A stretch of DNA of 36,197 bases. Source: Anaerolineae bacterium (GTDB lineage Bacteria > Chloroflexota > Anaerolineae > B4-G1 > SLSP01). The notes beneath the pieces are model-generated. The model was given only the letters and a program-made list of their open reading frames with translations, ran no database searches and was not told the DNA's origin. Where the stretch lies: the NCBI GenBank assembly GCA_003562365.1, contig PWVB01000503.1, positions 1-36,197 on the forward strand, given 5' to 3'. Of this stretch, positions 18,213-27,345 are shown piece by piece; within the stretch, counting starts at the first letter, position 1; each line of letters begins with the position of its first letter. Both the position numbers and the translations under genes were made by a program.

Positions 18213-20276
18213 CTACACGATAGCATCCATTTGCCGGGAATCCACCGGTTCATAGTGGTGGAACTCCATTGTGAACGTACCACGTCCCTGCGTCATACTT
18301 CGCAGATCGGTAGCATACCCAAACATCTGCGCCAACGGCACAAAAGCCCGAACCGCCTGACCAGCACCCGGACGGGGCGCCATTGACTTGATGTCCGCAC
18401 CACGGGCGTTTAGATCGCCCAACACCTCACCAACAAATCCTTCCGGCATCACCACTTCTACGCTCATCAAAGGTTCCAGCAGAACCGGCTCTGCCGATTC
18501 GATGGCCCGCCGGAAGGCCTGCGCAGCAGCAGCTCGAAACGCCATCTCAGTAGACAGTGCCTCGTCGGCCCTAGCGTCCAGAAGACGGACCTCAATCCCC
18601 ACCAAAGGATACCCAGCCAAGAAACCACTGTCCAACGACTCAAGCGCCCCAGCTCTGATCGCCTCAACATACTCCGGCGCCAGGTCCTGCGGACGCAGTT
18701 GACTCGCAAATTCCGACGCTTCCCCTACATCAGCCGGGCTGACTTCCAACACAACCCGCGCATATTGAGGTTTACCGGCCAGCATACGGTCGAATACCAC
18801 TTCTGCCCGACCAGTTTGCGTCACGGTCTCCTTATAGGCTACCCTCGGCTTCCCAACATTAGCTGCTACCCGGAACTCCCGCAGCATCCGATCCACAAGA
18901 ATCTCTAGATGCAGCTCCCCCATCCCGGAGAGAATTGTCTGTCCCGTGGCCTCATCCAGCCGAACCCGAAAGGTCGGATCCTCCTCAGCCAAATGCTCCA
19001 GTGCCTCATTTAAGCGTTCTTGATCCGCGACAGTCTTGGGCTCCACCGCAACCGAAATCACTGGCTCGGGAAAGCGGATAGCCTCAAGGACGATCGGCGC
19101 GTGCATCGCTGAGAGTGTATCGCCTGTGATGGTGCTTTTTAAGCCAACTGTCGCACCGATGTCACCAGCCTGCAACTCCTCTACCTCCTCGCGGCGATCA
19201 GCGAACATCCTCAACAGTTTCGGGACACGCTCACGGGTCTGCTTCCCAGGATTGAGGTAGACATTGCCGCGTTTCAGGCAACCGGAATAGACTCGCAGAT
19301 AAGCCAACCTTCCTGCATAAGGATCCGTAGCTATTTTAAAGATCAGAGCTGCAAGCGGAGCCGATGGATCCGCAGGCCGTTCCTCGATCTGCCCGTTCTT
19401 TGGGTGCTCTCCCTTCACTGGCGGAATCTCCACCGGCGAAGGCAGCAGATCTACCACGGCGTCCAGCAGAGACTGTATCCCCTTATTGCGCAAGGAGGAG
19501 CCACACAGCACCGGCTGTATCTGACCCGCGATTGTTGCCTTACGCAACGCACTGCGCAGATCATTGGACGGGATCTCCTCACCTTCCAGATAACGAAGCA
19601 TCAACGCATCATCTGTCTCCACGATTGACTCCACCATCGCCTGGCGAGCATCTTGCACAATCGGGAGCAGCGTATCAGGGACCGGCACAAAATCCGGTTG
19701 CCGTCCCAGATCGTCGGACCAGACAACGCCTCGCCACTCAATCAGATCAACAACACCCTGAAACGTTGACTCAGCCCCGATAGGCCATTGAATGGGCACC
19801 GGATTTGCTTTGAGACGATCGTGGATTGTCTCCACGGCGTGAGCAAAATCTGCCCCCAGTTTGTCCATCTTATTCACAAAAGCGATCAGCGGAACACTGA
19901 AGTCCTGGGCTTGGCGCCACACCGTTTCAGACTGCGGCTCCACACCAGCGGTGCCGTCAAAAACCACAATCCCACCGTCCAGAACCCGCAAGCTGCGCTG
20001 CACTTCGGCGGTGAAGTCGATGTGGCCCGGCGTATCAACGATGTTGATCTGACAGCGGCGCCAGAAACAAGTGACCGCAGCGGAGGTGATGGTGATGCCG
20101 CGCTCGCGCTCCTGCGCCATCCAGTCGGTAATCGTGGTACCTTCATCCACATTACCAAGCCGATGGGTCCGCCCGGTGTAGAACAGAATGCGCTCGGTCG
20201 TCGTTGTCTTGCCCGCATCAATGTGGGCAATGATGCCGATATTGCGTATATTCTCGAGTAAATGTGCTTCGGCCAT
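18213..20276 (-). CDS. fusA: Elongation factor G, divergent domain IV
   Basis: 687 residues, normal length. EF-G drives tRNA-mRNA translocation and, with RRF, ribosome recycling. The G domain is standard: [13 protein letters not shown] (17-29), RGITI (59-63), DTPGH (81-85), NKMD (135-138). Domain V ends [21 protein letters not shown]. Domain IV is atypical: the usual GG(R/S)GQ(Y/F) is LAGKPQY (499-505), and the tip loop GSYHEVDSSEMAF is [13 protein letters not shown] (568-580), so the tip His is missing. It may be an EF-G2-like protein occupying the fusA position of the str operon. No other EF-G is in the window. Confidence 0.93.
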   Translation of the reverse strand: MAEAHLLENIRNIGIIAHIDAGKTTTTERILFYTGRTHRLGNVDEGTTITDWMAQERERGITITSAAVTCFWRRCQINIVDTPGHIDFTAEVQRSLRVLDGGIVVFDGTAGVEPQSETVWRQAQDFSVPLIAFVNKMDKLGADFAHAVETIHDRLKANPVPIQWPIGAESTFQGVVDLIEWRGVVWSDDLGRQPDFVPVPDTLLPIVQDARQAMVESIVETDDALMLRYLEGEEIPSNDLRSALRKATIAGQIQPVLCGSSLRNKGIQSLLDAVVDLLPSPVEIPPVKGEHPKNGQIEERPADPSAPLAALIFKIATDPYAGRLAYLRVYSGCLKRGNVYLNPGKQTRERVPKLLRMFADRREEVEELQAGDIGATVGLKSTITGDTLSAMHAPIVLEAIRFPEPVISVAVEPKTVADQERLNEALEHLAEEDPTFRVRLDEATGQTILSGMGELHLEILVDRMLREFRVAANVGKPRVAYKETVTQTGRAEVVFDRMLAGKPQYARVVLEVSPADVGEASEFASQLRPQDLAPEYVEAIRAGALESLDSGFLAGYPLVGIEVRLLDARADEALSTEMAFRAAAAQAFRRAIESAEPVLLEPLMSVEVVMPEGFVGEVLGDLNARGADIKSMAPRPGAGQAVRAFVPLAQMFGYATDLRSMTQGRGTFTMEFHHYEPVDSRQMDAIV

Positions 20277-20350
20277 CGCTTGGACCTCACTACACCCTTC
20301 TAGCGACAGCCTCTAGTAGAAATATGTCGCTCTAACTAGACAGAGCCACA

Positions 20351-20821
20351 CTACCAGCGCAGATGCGCAAACGCGCGGTTGGCCTCAGCCATCCTTAGCG
20401 TATCTTCGCGCCGCTTGACTGCAGCTCCCACTCCATTTGAGGCATCTACCAGTTCCGCGGCCAGCTTCGCAGCCATCCCACGTCCCGGTCGACTCCGAGC
20501 CGCAGCAAGAATCCACCGAATTGCCAAAGAGGACTGCCGGTACTCAGGCACCTCAACAGGAATCTGGTACGTTGCGCCCCCGACACGGCGTGGTTTCACC
20601 TCAACCGGTGGCATGACATTTCGCATGGCCTCATTGAACACCTCAAGCCCCGGCTTATTCGCCCGCGCCTCAGCAGTGTCCAACGCATCATACATAATCC
20701 GCTGCACGATACTCTGGTTACCACCCCGCATCATGCGGTTGATAAACTTCTGCACCGACACACTGCCGTAGCGGATGTCGGGCTCGATCTCGCGCTTAGG
20801 TGGACGGTTTCGTCTAGGCAT
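20351..20821 (-). CDS. rpsG: 30S ribosomal protein S7 (uS7)
   Basis: 156 residues: MPRRNRPPKREIEPD, VQKFINRMMRGGNQSIVQRIMYDAL, NVMPPVEVKPRRVGGATYQIPVEV and RWILAAARSRPGRGMAAKLAAELVDA. S7 nucleates head assembly and contacts the E-site tRNA. It lies 23 bases after rpsL and 74 before fusA. Confidence 0.98.
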   Translation of the reverse strand: MPRRNRPPKREIEPDIRYGSVSVQKFINRMMRGGNQSIVQRIMYDALDTAEARANKPGLEVFNEAMRNVMPPVEVKPRRVGGATYQIPVEVPEYRQSSLAIRWILAAARSRPGRGMAAKLAAELVDASNGVGAAVKRREDTLRMAEANRAFAHLRW

Positions 20822-20844
20822 ACTTTACTCCATCCTTACCACGA

Positions 20845-21261
20845 CTACTCGGCCTTCGTACCATATTTGGAACGCTGTTGGCCGCGGCCCTGAACGCCAG
20901 CGCAATCTAGTGCGCCACGCACAATATGATAGCGGACACCGGGCAAATCCCTGACGCGCCCACCCCGCACCAATACCACCGAGTGCTCCTGGAGATTGTG
21001 CCCCTCTCCGGGAATGTACGCCGTCACCTCGATTCGATTGGAAAGTCGAACCCGTGCAATCTTTCGCAACGCAGAGTTAGGCTTCTTTGGCGTTGTGGTG
21101 CGCACGATCGTGCAAACACCACGCTTCTGAGGGTTGCCCTCTGGAACACGTGAGCGCCGGCCGCCCTTTTGCGTATTGACATTGTAAGCTAGCGCCGGGG
21201 ACGCCGACTTCTCCGGCTTCGACTTGCGCCCCTTACGCACCAACTGATTAATTGTCGGCAC
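20845..21261 (-). CDS. rpsL: 30S ribosomal protein S12 (uS12), Arg at the K88 position
   Basis: 138 residues. [19 protein letters not shown] is followed by an insertion (about residues 24-44, [18 protein letters not shown]) compared with E. coli. The decoding motif [10 protein letters not shown] keeps the Lys equal to K43 (residue 60). At the K88 position the gene encodes Arg104 (codon AGG) in [10 protein letters not shown], with the neighbouring Asp retained. K88R is a known streptomycin-resistance change in other bacteria. AGGAGGAAAA lies before the ATG; a strong promoter lies about 175 bases upstream. Confidence 0.97.
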   Translation of the reverse strand: MPTINQLVRKGRKSKPEKSASPALAYNVNTQKGGRRSRVPEGNPQKRGVCTIVRTTTPKKPNSALRKIARVRLSNRIEVTAYIPGEGHNLQEHSVVLVRGGRVRDLPGVRYHIVRGALDCAGVQGRGQQRSKYGTKAE

Positions 21262-21332
21262 TTTTTCCTCCTAGACTCTCTTATTCCTCTAGAGGCCACC
21301 CCTGGAGCAGCAACCTCTTGTAGATTCCCACT

Positions 21333-21366
21333 GAAGAAGGCCATCTGCGACTGCGATGGCCTCTTC
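21333..21366 (-). promoter_or_regulatory. Hairpin in the str-operon leader
   Basis: On the minus strand GAAGAGGCCATC (21366-21355) pairs with GATGGCCTTCTTC (21345-21333) apart from one bulged base, around a 9-base loop. It is in the transcribed leader between the promoter at 21435-21462 and rpsL. No T-run follows, so it is not an intrinsic terminator; ribosomal protein control or RNA stability are options. Confidence 0.5.
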
Positions 21367-21434
21367 CTTGTCGACAGTGTAACGTTCACCTTGTGATGGC
21401 AGGGGTTATTGCTACCATCCTTATGCAAATGAGA

Positions 21435-21462
21435 AGTATACCATAAGGGTTGGAAAGGTCAA
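21435..21462 (-). promoter_or_regulatory. Sigma-70-type promoter for rpsL and the cluster
   Basis: The minus strand has TTGACC (21462-21457), a 16-base spacer, and TATACT (21440-21435), with an extended -10 TG. It is 37 bases after the rpoB stop and would give an rpsL leader of about 165 bases. Confidence 0.75.
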
Positions 21463-21499
21463 CTGCACCAAATGCAAACCGATCCCCCCTTCGCTACCA

Positions 21500-24400
21500 T
21501 TAGTCGCCTTGACCTTGCGGCGTCAATCCAAGCAGCCCCATACCCAGCTTCGGCAGCTGAGCGCGACGATCATCGCGACCGAACTGCAGGACCTCACCAG
21601 AATCCGTCACCGCTTCAACGGACAAGGCTAGACTCTGCAATTCCTTCACTAACACCTTGAAAGAGGCTGGGATACCAGGCTCCTCAATCGGCAGGCCCTT
21701 GACAATGGACTCATATGCTTTTACACGTCCCTGCACATCGTCCGACTTGATCGTCAACATCTCCTGAAGTGTGTAGGCAGCGCCATAAGCCTCTAACGCC
21801 CAGACCTCCATCTCGCCAAAACGCTGACCACCAAACTGCGCCTTGCCCCCCAACGGCTGCTGAGTGACCAGCGAGTAAGGCCCCGTCGAGCGCGTGTGAA
21901 CCTTGTCCTCCACCAAGTGCGAGAGCTTGAGCATATAGATCACCCCAACGGTGACCGGTTGATCAAACGGCTCGCCCGTTTTGCCATTGTGGAGCACCAT
22001 TTTGCCCAGGGTAGGCAAAGGAACGTCATGGGTCTGACTATACTGCGTCGCCTCCAAGACCACATCCTCATCAGAGAGGTCGGCCACCTCTTGCCCGCGG
22101 GCCTCCATCCACAGTCGCAGGCAGACGGCTTGCGCCTTACGATCAACTTCCTCACGGTCAACCAGAGCCCGTTCATTGTTATCAAAGGCAAGAATCTCGT
22201 CGGGATCGTAATCAGCTTCGCGCAGCCACTCACGAAGAGCAGAACGACGAGCATAGACGCGATCGTCTCGCAACCGATCGATATCATATCCCTTTGGGGA
22301 CAGCCATGAGGCAACGTAGACCAATCGCGCCTCCTCTTCATCCACCAAAGACTCCAGCGGATATTCCTGCGCCTTCAACCACGCCCAAGCGCGTTCCATC
22401 ACGTCATTCCAAGCCTGATCAATCAACCAGGCTCGGGCCAGCTCCGCCGCGATCTCCTGCTCGTCGGCTCCATCGAAGACCGGAGATACCGTGGTGAAGC
22501 CAAGTCGGTCCGCGGCCCACCCCAGATGGGTCTCCAGAACCTGACCGATATTCATGCGACCGGGAACGCCCAATGGGTTGAGGATGATGTCGATTGCCCT
22601 GCCATTTTCCAGGAACGGCATATCCTCCACAGGTACGATCTGAGAGATACCCCCTTTGTTACCGTGGCGCCCAGCCATTTTGTCACCTACAGTGACCTTA
22701 CGACGCTGGGCCACATTGACGCGTACAACCTTCTCCACGCCAGCAGGCAGATCACGATACTCCTCACGATCGAAGACCTTAACATCCACGACCTTACCAT
22801 TGGCGCCGTGAGGCATCCTCAGGCTGGTGTCCTTCACATCGCGTAGCTTTTCTCCGAAGATGGCCCGCAGAAGCTTCTCCTCCGGCGTCAACTCCTTCTC
22901 ACCCTTTGGTGTGATCTTGCCGACCAGGATATCTAGCGGTCCTACCTCGGCGCCAACGCGTACAACGCCTTCCTCGTCCAGATCGCGCAATGCCTCCTCC
23001 GAGACATTGGGAATCTCGCGAGTGACCTCTTCAGGCCCCAACTTCGTGTCCCGAGCCGACAGCTCGTACTTCTCAATATGGATTGAGGCAAACCTTTCTC
23101 GGCGGACCAGATCGTCACTCAGCAAAATCGCGTCCTCGAAGTTGCCCCCCTCCCAGGACATAAACGCCACGAGCACATTCTGTCCCAGAGCCAGCATCCC
23201 ATCTTCAGTCGAGGAACTGTCTGCTAGGATATCTCCCGCCTGAACGCGTTGACCCTTAAGCACAGTTGGCCGCTGGTCAATACAGGTGCTCTGATTGGAG
23301 CGCGAGTACTTCTGCAGCGGATATCTCACCGTCTCTCCGTCATCCTGCGCAACGATGATACTGTCGCCGGTGACGTGCAGTACAGTTCCCGCAGCTCGTG
23401 CAGAAAGCACGAGACCGGAGTTGCGCGCCGCAGCCTGCTCGATGCCTGTGCCGACCAACGGAGCCTCAGGACTGATCAAAGGCACAGCCTGACGTTGCAT
23501 GTTAGATCCCATCAAAGCCCGGTTGGCATCATCGTGCTCAAGAAAAGGAATCAAAGCCGCGGAGACGCCAACGATCTGAATCGGGGCAACATCGATAAAA
23601 TCGATCCGCTCGGGCGAGGCAAGCATAAAGCCATCGCCTTTGCGGGCGGCCACACGCTCATCGAGGAAGTACCCCGAGTCATCAAGAGTGGCGTTGGCCT
23701 GGGCGATCACGTAGGGCTCCTCTCGATCCGCCGAGAGGTACACGATCTCCTCTGAAACACGCGGCACCACGCGTATAGGATCTTGCAACGTCAGCGCCGC
23801 GAGCTTCTCTGCGATTTCCGGCGTCACCACCGTTCCCGCGGTGGCGACCACTTCGCCACTCTCAGGATCCTCAATATCCTCACGCAGAGTCTCGTCAGTG
23901 AGCTGCTCGATACTGTTCTGAACCGTCCTGATCACCCGGCGATAAGGCGTCTCAATGAAGCCCAATCCATTGACACGACCATAAGTACTCAGACGACCAA
24001 TCAGACCGATGTTTGGACCCTCAGGCGTCTCAATCGGGCATATCCGACCATAGTGACTATGATGCACGTCGCGCACATCAAAGCCAGCGCGCTCACGTCG
24101 GAGGCCACCTGGCCCCAGCGCAGATAGCGTCCGCTTGTGAGTCAGACTGGAGAGCGGATTCGTCTGCTCCATAAACTGCGAGAGCTGGCTAGAGCCGAAG
24201 AACTCGCGAATCGACGCGACAACAGGCCGGATATTGATCAGGCTCACCGGCGTAGGTGACTCATCGCGGATGCTCATTCGCTCCCGCACGACGCGCTCCA
24301 TACGCACCAGGCCAATGCGCACCTTGGCCTGAACCAACTCCCCCACAGTTTTGACCCGACGATTGCCGAGGTGGTCCATATCGTCAGGACCGGCGACCCC

Positions 24401-25402
24401 GTTATTGATGTGGATCATCCTGCGAACCAGAGCCACGAAGTCTTCTTTGGTGATCGTGCGGATGGACATCGGTACCGAGATCTGCATGCGCTGATTCAGC
24501 TTGTAGCGCCCGACCTCTTGAAGATTGTAGCGTTGTGAGTCAAAGAGCTGAGAGACAAGGTACTCCTGAGCATTCTCCAAAGTAGGCGGGTCCCCAGGGC
24601 GCATACGGCGATAGAACTCGATCAACGCCTCTTCTGCTACTGTGCGATCAGCTTTGAGATCCCAAACAGGCTCCTGGCGGATGGTGTCGGTAATCCAAGG
24701 ATGGTCGGGGTCGTTATCAGCCTCACTGAAGAGTTCCATCAACTCCTCATCCGTTCCCTCCGATAGGAGGCCAGAAGACAGCGGATCCTCGATGGCCGCT
24801 AAGGCACGCAAAAAGATCGTCACCGGAACGATACGCTTGCGATTAAAGCGCAATGTCAGGTATCCCGATTTGCGCGTCTCAAACTCCATCCAAGCGCCAC
24901 GATCCGGAATCAGCTTCGCGGTAGCAAGACGTCGCCCGCCTTCCTCCTCAACGCCGAAGTAAACACCAGGAGATCGGATCAACTGGCTTACGACAACTCG
25001 CTCCGTTCCATTAATAATGAACGTTGCGTTTTCGGTCATTGCAGGAAGATCACCCAGGAAGATCTCCTGTTGAACGATCTCACTGGTTTCCTTATTAACC
25101 AAAGCTACTTCGGAGTACAAAGGCACAGCGTACGTTAAGTCACGCTCAAGACACTCATGCTGATCGTGCTTTGGCTCGCCAAATCGATAGCGCAGGTCGA
25201 AACCCGCCTCTTCAGCCATACGCCCCGGCAGGTATAGGCTCAGGAGACCGTTAAAGCTATCAATGGGAGAAATCTCATCAAAGAGCTCGTACAACCCCTC
25301 CTTTTGCAGCCACTCATAGGACTGAAGCTGTAATTCCACCAAACCTGGCAGCGGCAGAGCGTTAGCAATACGTGCATAGGACTTGAGGTCAGCTAATGCC
25401 AT
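21500..25402 (-). CDS. rpoB: RNA polymerase beta subunit
   Basis: 1300 residues with all the usual beta landmarks: the N-terminal [23 protein letters not shown], the fork loop and rifampicin region [63 protein letters not shown], and the end [44 protein letters not shown] (split). Within the rifampicin region residue 412 is Glu (Asp516 in E. coli) and residue 425 is Thr (Arg529). rpoC, almost always next, is absent; rpsL comes 238 bases later. rplJ-rplL are not upstream either. It has its own strong promoter. Confidence 0.97.
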   Translation of the reverse strand: MALADLKSYARIANALPLPGLVELQLQSYEWLQKEGLYELFDEISPIDSFNGLLSLYLPGRMAEEAGFDLRYRFGEPKHDQHECLERDLTYAVPLYSEVALVNKETSEIVQQEIFLGDLPAMTENATFIINGTERVVVSQLIRSPGVYFGVEEEGGRRLATAKLIPDRGAWMEFETRKSGYLTLRFNRKRIVPVTIFLRALAAIEDPLSSGLLSEGTDEELMELFSEADNDPDHPWITDTIRQEPVWDLKADRTVAEEALIEFYRRMRPGDPPTLENAQEYLVSQLFDSQRYNLQEVGRYKLNQRMQISVPMSIRTITKEDFVALVRRMIHINNGVAGPDDMDHLGNRRVKTVGELVQAKVRIGLVRMERVVRERMSIRDESPTPVSLINIRPVVASIREFFGSSQLSQFMEQTNPLSSLTHKRTLSALGPGGLRRERAGFDVRDVHHSHYGRICPIETPEGPNIGLIGRLSTYGRVNGLGFIETPYRRVIRTVQNSIEQLTDETLREDIEDPESGEVVATAGTVVTPEIAEKLAALTLQDPIRVVPRVSEEIVYLSADREEPYVIAQANATLDDSGYFLDERVAARKGDGFMLASPERIDFIDVAPIQIVGVSAALIPFLEHDDANRALMGSNMQRQAVPLISPEAPLVGTGIEQAAARNSGLVLSARAAGTVLHVTGDSIIVAQDDGETVRYPLQKYSRSNQSTCIDQRPTVLKGQRVQAGDILADSSSTEDGMLALGQNVLVAFMSWEGGNFEDAILLSDDLVRRERFASIHIEKYELSARDTKLGPEEVTREIPNVSEEALRDLDEEGVVRVGAEVGPLDILVGKITPKGEKELTPEEKLLRAIFGEKLRDVKDTSLRMPHGANGKVVDVKVFDREEYRDLPAGVEKVVRVNVAQRRKVTVGDKMAGRHGNKGGISQIVPVEDMPFLENGRAIDIILNPLGVPGRMNIGQVLETHLGWAADRLGFTTVSPVFDGADEQEIAAELARAWLIDQAWNDVMERAWAWLKAQEYPLESLVDEEEARLVYVASWLSPKGYDIDRLRDDRVYARRSALREWLREADYDPDEILAFDNNERALVDREEVDRKAQAVCLRLWMEARGQEVADLSDEDVVLEATQYSQTHDVPLPTLGKMVLHNGKTGEPFDQPVTVGVIYMLKLSHLVEDKVHTRSTGPYSLVTQQPLGGKAQFGGQRFGEMEVWALEAYGAAYTLQEMLTIKSDDVQGRVKAYESIVKGLPIEEPGIPASFKVLVKELQSLALSVEAVTDSGEVLQFGRDDRRAQLPKLGMGLLGLTPQGQGD

Positions 25403-25505
25403 TCTTCACCCTTCCTCCTAGGATCCAAAACCCTGAATGTGCACCTGGAGTTAATTCTTAATCAGAGACAGCCATATACTATAGGATAAGGATATGCGAC
25501 AGGGC

Positions 25506-25533
25506 ATTATACCATGGCCCAGGTCTCCGTCAA
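25506..25533 (-). promoter_or_regulatory. Strong sigma-70-type promoter of rpoB
   Basis: The minus strand reads TTGACG (25533-25528), 16 bases, then TATAAT (25511-25506), preceded by TG one base upstream. It is the best promoter match in the window and lies about 100 bases before the rpoB ATG. The -10 neighbourhood ATGGTATA is shared with the rpsL and rpmJ promoters. Confidence 0.8.
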
Positions 25534-25560
25534 CATCAGATTAGACAGGAAAATCTGATG
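25534..25560. promoter_or_regulatory. 9-bp inverted repeat abutting the rpoB -35
   Basis: CATCAGATT (25534-25542) and AATCTGATG (25552-25560) form a perfect dyad with a 9-base spacer. It starts on the base next to the rpoB -35 hexamer and lies in the 232-base divergent gap between rpoB and the DinB-like gene. There is no T-run on either side, so a regulator binding site fits better than a terminator. Confidence 0.45.
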
Positions 25561-25634
25561 ACCAATTCGACTTACACAGTCACCAGACTAGACTTACAGC
25601 CCATCCATCGTCCTTAGAGGAGAGGAACGCGAAC

Positions 25635-25868
25635 ATGAACGAGCAGCACATGAAACAACAGATGCTGACACAAGCAGAGCTGCTCCGCTACTTGGTGACC
25701 AATATGACACCTGAACAAGCTCGGTGGCGACCTGCTGCGGATCGCTGGTCAGTCCTGGAAGTAGTCAAGCACCTAGCGGACGAAGAGCAAGCGGACTTTC
25801 GCGAACACCTGGATATGATCCTGCACCGACCTCAAGCGGGGTGGTCAGAGATCCAACCAATGAAGTAA
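25635..25868 (+). CDS. Short DinB-like protein (probably truncated)
   Basis: 77 residues from ATG 25635, preceded by GAGGAGAGG. The sequence LLRYLVTNMTPEQARWRPAADRWSVLEVVKHLADEE resembles the first helices of DinB/YfiT-like four-helix metalloenzymes, with the metal-ligand type His in VVKHLADEE. Family members run to 150-170 residues; here the frame stops after WSEIQPMK, where relatives continue with the third and fourth helices, so it is either a 3'-truncated relic or a shortened form. Divergent from rpoB, 130 bases before the protease gene. Confidence 0.6.
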   Translation: MNEQHMKQQMLTQAELLRYLVTNMTPEQARWRPAADRWSVLEVVKHLADEEQADFREHLDMILHRPQAGWSEIQPMK

Positions 25869-25877
25869 TTTTCAGCC

Positions 25878-25905
25878 TTGTCCCGTAGTCTAAATCATGG
25901 ATACT
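25878..25905 (+). promoter_or_regulatory. Possible promoter of the HtrA-like gene
   Basis: TTGTCC (25878-25883), 16 bases, GATACT (25900-25905), each matching the sigma-70 consensus at four of six positions. It starts just after the DinB-like stop and about 95 bases before the protease start. Weak evidence. Confidence 0.3.
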
Positions 25906-25998
25906 CGATCATCAATGGGCCACAAGCAGATGATGCGACACACAGTAGCTTCGACAGGTTCGAGAAACTGAACCGAGAATAGAAAGGGTTGAGCCAAA

Positions 25999-27228
25999 AT
26001 GAGACAAACACAAAGAAATCGAAAAGATGCCTACTATATCCTCCTCCTGACCCTGTTGCTCCTGCTACCAGCGACCGTCGCTTGCATACCGCTGGCTGCG
26101 CAGCCTCCTGATGTGGCGCAGCCTTTGGAGGCCACGGAGCAACTGCAGACGATAACGCGCGAGCTGAGGTCTGCCATTGTACTAGACAGCAACGGAGAAA
26201 TGCCTGTGACGCAGACAGCGTCTACCTCTGCGGCAGCAGCAGCGCAGGTAGATCTGCAAGAGACACTGACCCACCTCTATCGACAGGCGAATCCCTCAGT
26301 CGTGTACATCCTCGTAACCTCCGGCGGACCGCTCTCTACGCTCAGCGGTCGTGGCAGCGGCAGCGGCTTCATCTACAGTGAGGAAGGCTATATCGTCACC
26401 AATAACCACGTCGTGGACTCTGGTGCGCAGTATGAAATTGTCTTCTTCAATGGCGATCGCCAGCGGGCTCAGCTGCTGGGCGCCGATCCTGACAGCGACC
26501 TGGCAGTGTTGCAAGTCGACGCGCTGCCGACGGGCGTGGCAGCTTTGCCTCTGGCCGATGGGTCAGCGATTGAGGTCGGTCAATTCGCAGTCGCCATTGG
26601 TAACCCCTTCGGGGAGCAGGGCTCGATGTCTTTGGGCATCATCAGTGGCCTGGGACGCAGCCTACCATCGCAAAGAACCACGGGCGTCGGCAGCACCTAC
26701 TCACTGCCGCAGGTCATCCAGACCGACGCGCCGATTAATCCCGGCAACTCCGGTGGACCGTTGCTCAATTTGAGCGGCGAGGTGATCGGCGTCAACGCCG
26801 CTATCGCCACCGCAACGGGCACCAACTCTGGCGTGGGCTTCTCGATCCCGGTAGACGTCGTCAGGCGGGTCGTGCCAAGCCTGCTTGAGACCGGCGAGTT
26901 TCGTTATCCCTATATGGGTCTAACCTTCGCCGGCGAGATCACACTGGACGCACAGGAGGTCTACGGCCTCTCACAGACTCAGGGTGCCTATATCCTCAAT
27001 GTGATGCCAGGCAGCCCCGCGGAGCAGGCCGGCCTGATCGCCGCGAACGCTCAAACCGGACAAGGCGGCGATCTGGTCATCGAGATCGACAGCCAACCAA
27101 TTCGTGACTTCTCGGACCTCAACACCTACCTGGTCCTTGAGGCAGAGGTCGGGCAGACGATCGAGATGACCGTATTGCGCAGCGATACAATCCTAACGCT
27201 ACCACTCACCCTCGGCATGCGGCCCTAA
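25999..27228 (+). CDS. HtrA/DegP-type serine protease with one PDZ domain
   Basis: 409 residues. An N-terminal hydrophobic segment (13-28) ends in Thr-Val-Ala-Cys29, close to a lipobox, so it is either a lipoprotein or anchored/secreted. After a low-complexity linker comes the trypsin-like domain: catalytic His137 in NNHVV, Asp167 in DSDLAVL, Ser251 in NPGNSGGPL. A PDZ domain (about 305-405) contains AYILNVMPGSPAEQAGL and GDLVIEIDSQPI. Such proteases degrade or process misfolded envelope proteins. AAAGGG lies upstream. It converges on the repeat-protein gene and no clear T-rich terminator separates them. Confidence 0.93.
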   Translation: MRQTQRNRKDAYYILLLTLLLLLPATVACIPLAAQPPDVAQPLEATEQLQTITRELRSAIVLDSNGEMPVTQTASTSAAAAAQVDLQETLTHLYRQANPSVVYILVTSGGPLSTLSGRGSGSGFIYSEEGYIVTNNHVVDSGAQYEIVFFNGDRQRAQLLGADPDSDLAVLQVDALPTGVAALPLADGSAIEVGQFAVAIGNPFGEQGSMSLGIISGLGRSLPSQRTTGVGSTYSLPQVIQTDAPINPGNSGGPLLNLSGEVIGVNAAIATATGTNSGVGFSIPVDVVRRVVPSLLETGEFRYPYMGLTFAGEITLDAQEVYGLSQTQGAYILNVMPGSPAEQAGLIAANAQTGQGGDLVIEIDSQPIRDFSDLNTYLVLEAEVGQTIEMTVLRSDTILTLPLTLGMRP

Positions 27229-27239
27229 AGGCCCTAAAC

Positions 27240-27278
27240 ACCCAGATTCAGCAGTAGTATTAGGAACGCCATCTGGGT
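27240..27278. repeat. 8-bp inverted repeat between convergent genes
   Basis: ACCCAGAT (27240-27247) and ATCTGGGT (27271-27278) bracket a 23-base loop in the 117-base gap after the htrA stop. No T-run follows on either strand, so it would be a poor intrinsic terminator. Confidence 0.35.
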
Positions 27279-27345
27279 CGGGCCAGAGCAACAGAGCGCG
27301 CGCGAAGGATGATGGACAAGCCCCAGGGGTTCGCGGTAATAAGAG

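Noticed and set aside
21189-21428. Minus-strand 79-codon frame overlapping the start of rpsL
   Set aside because: It covers the str leader and overlaps rpsL in another frame; no ribosome site or known features.
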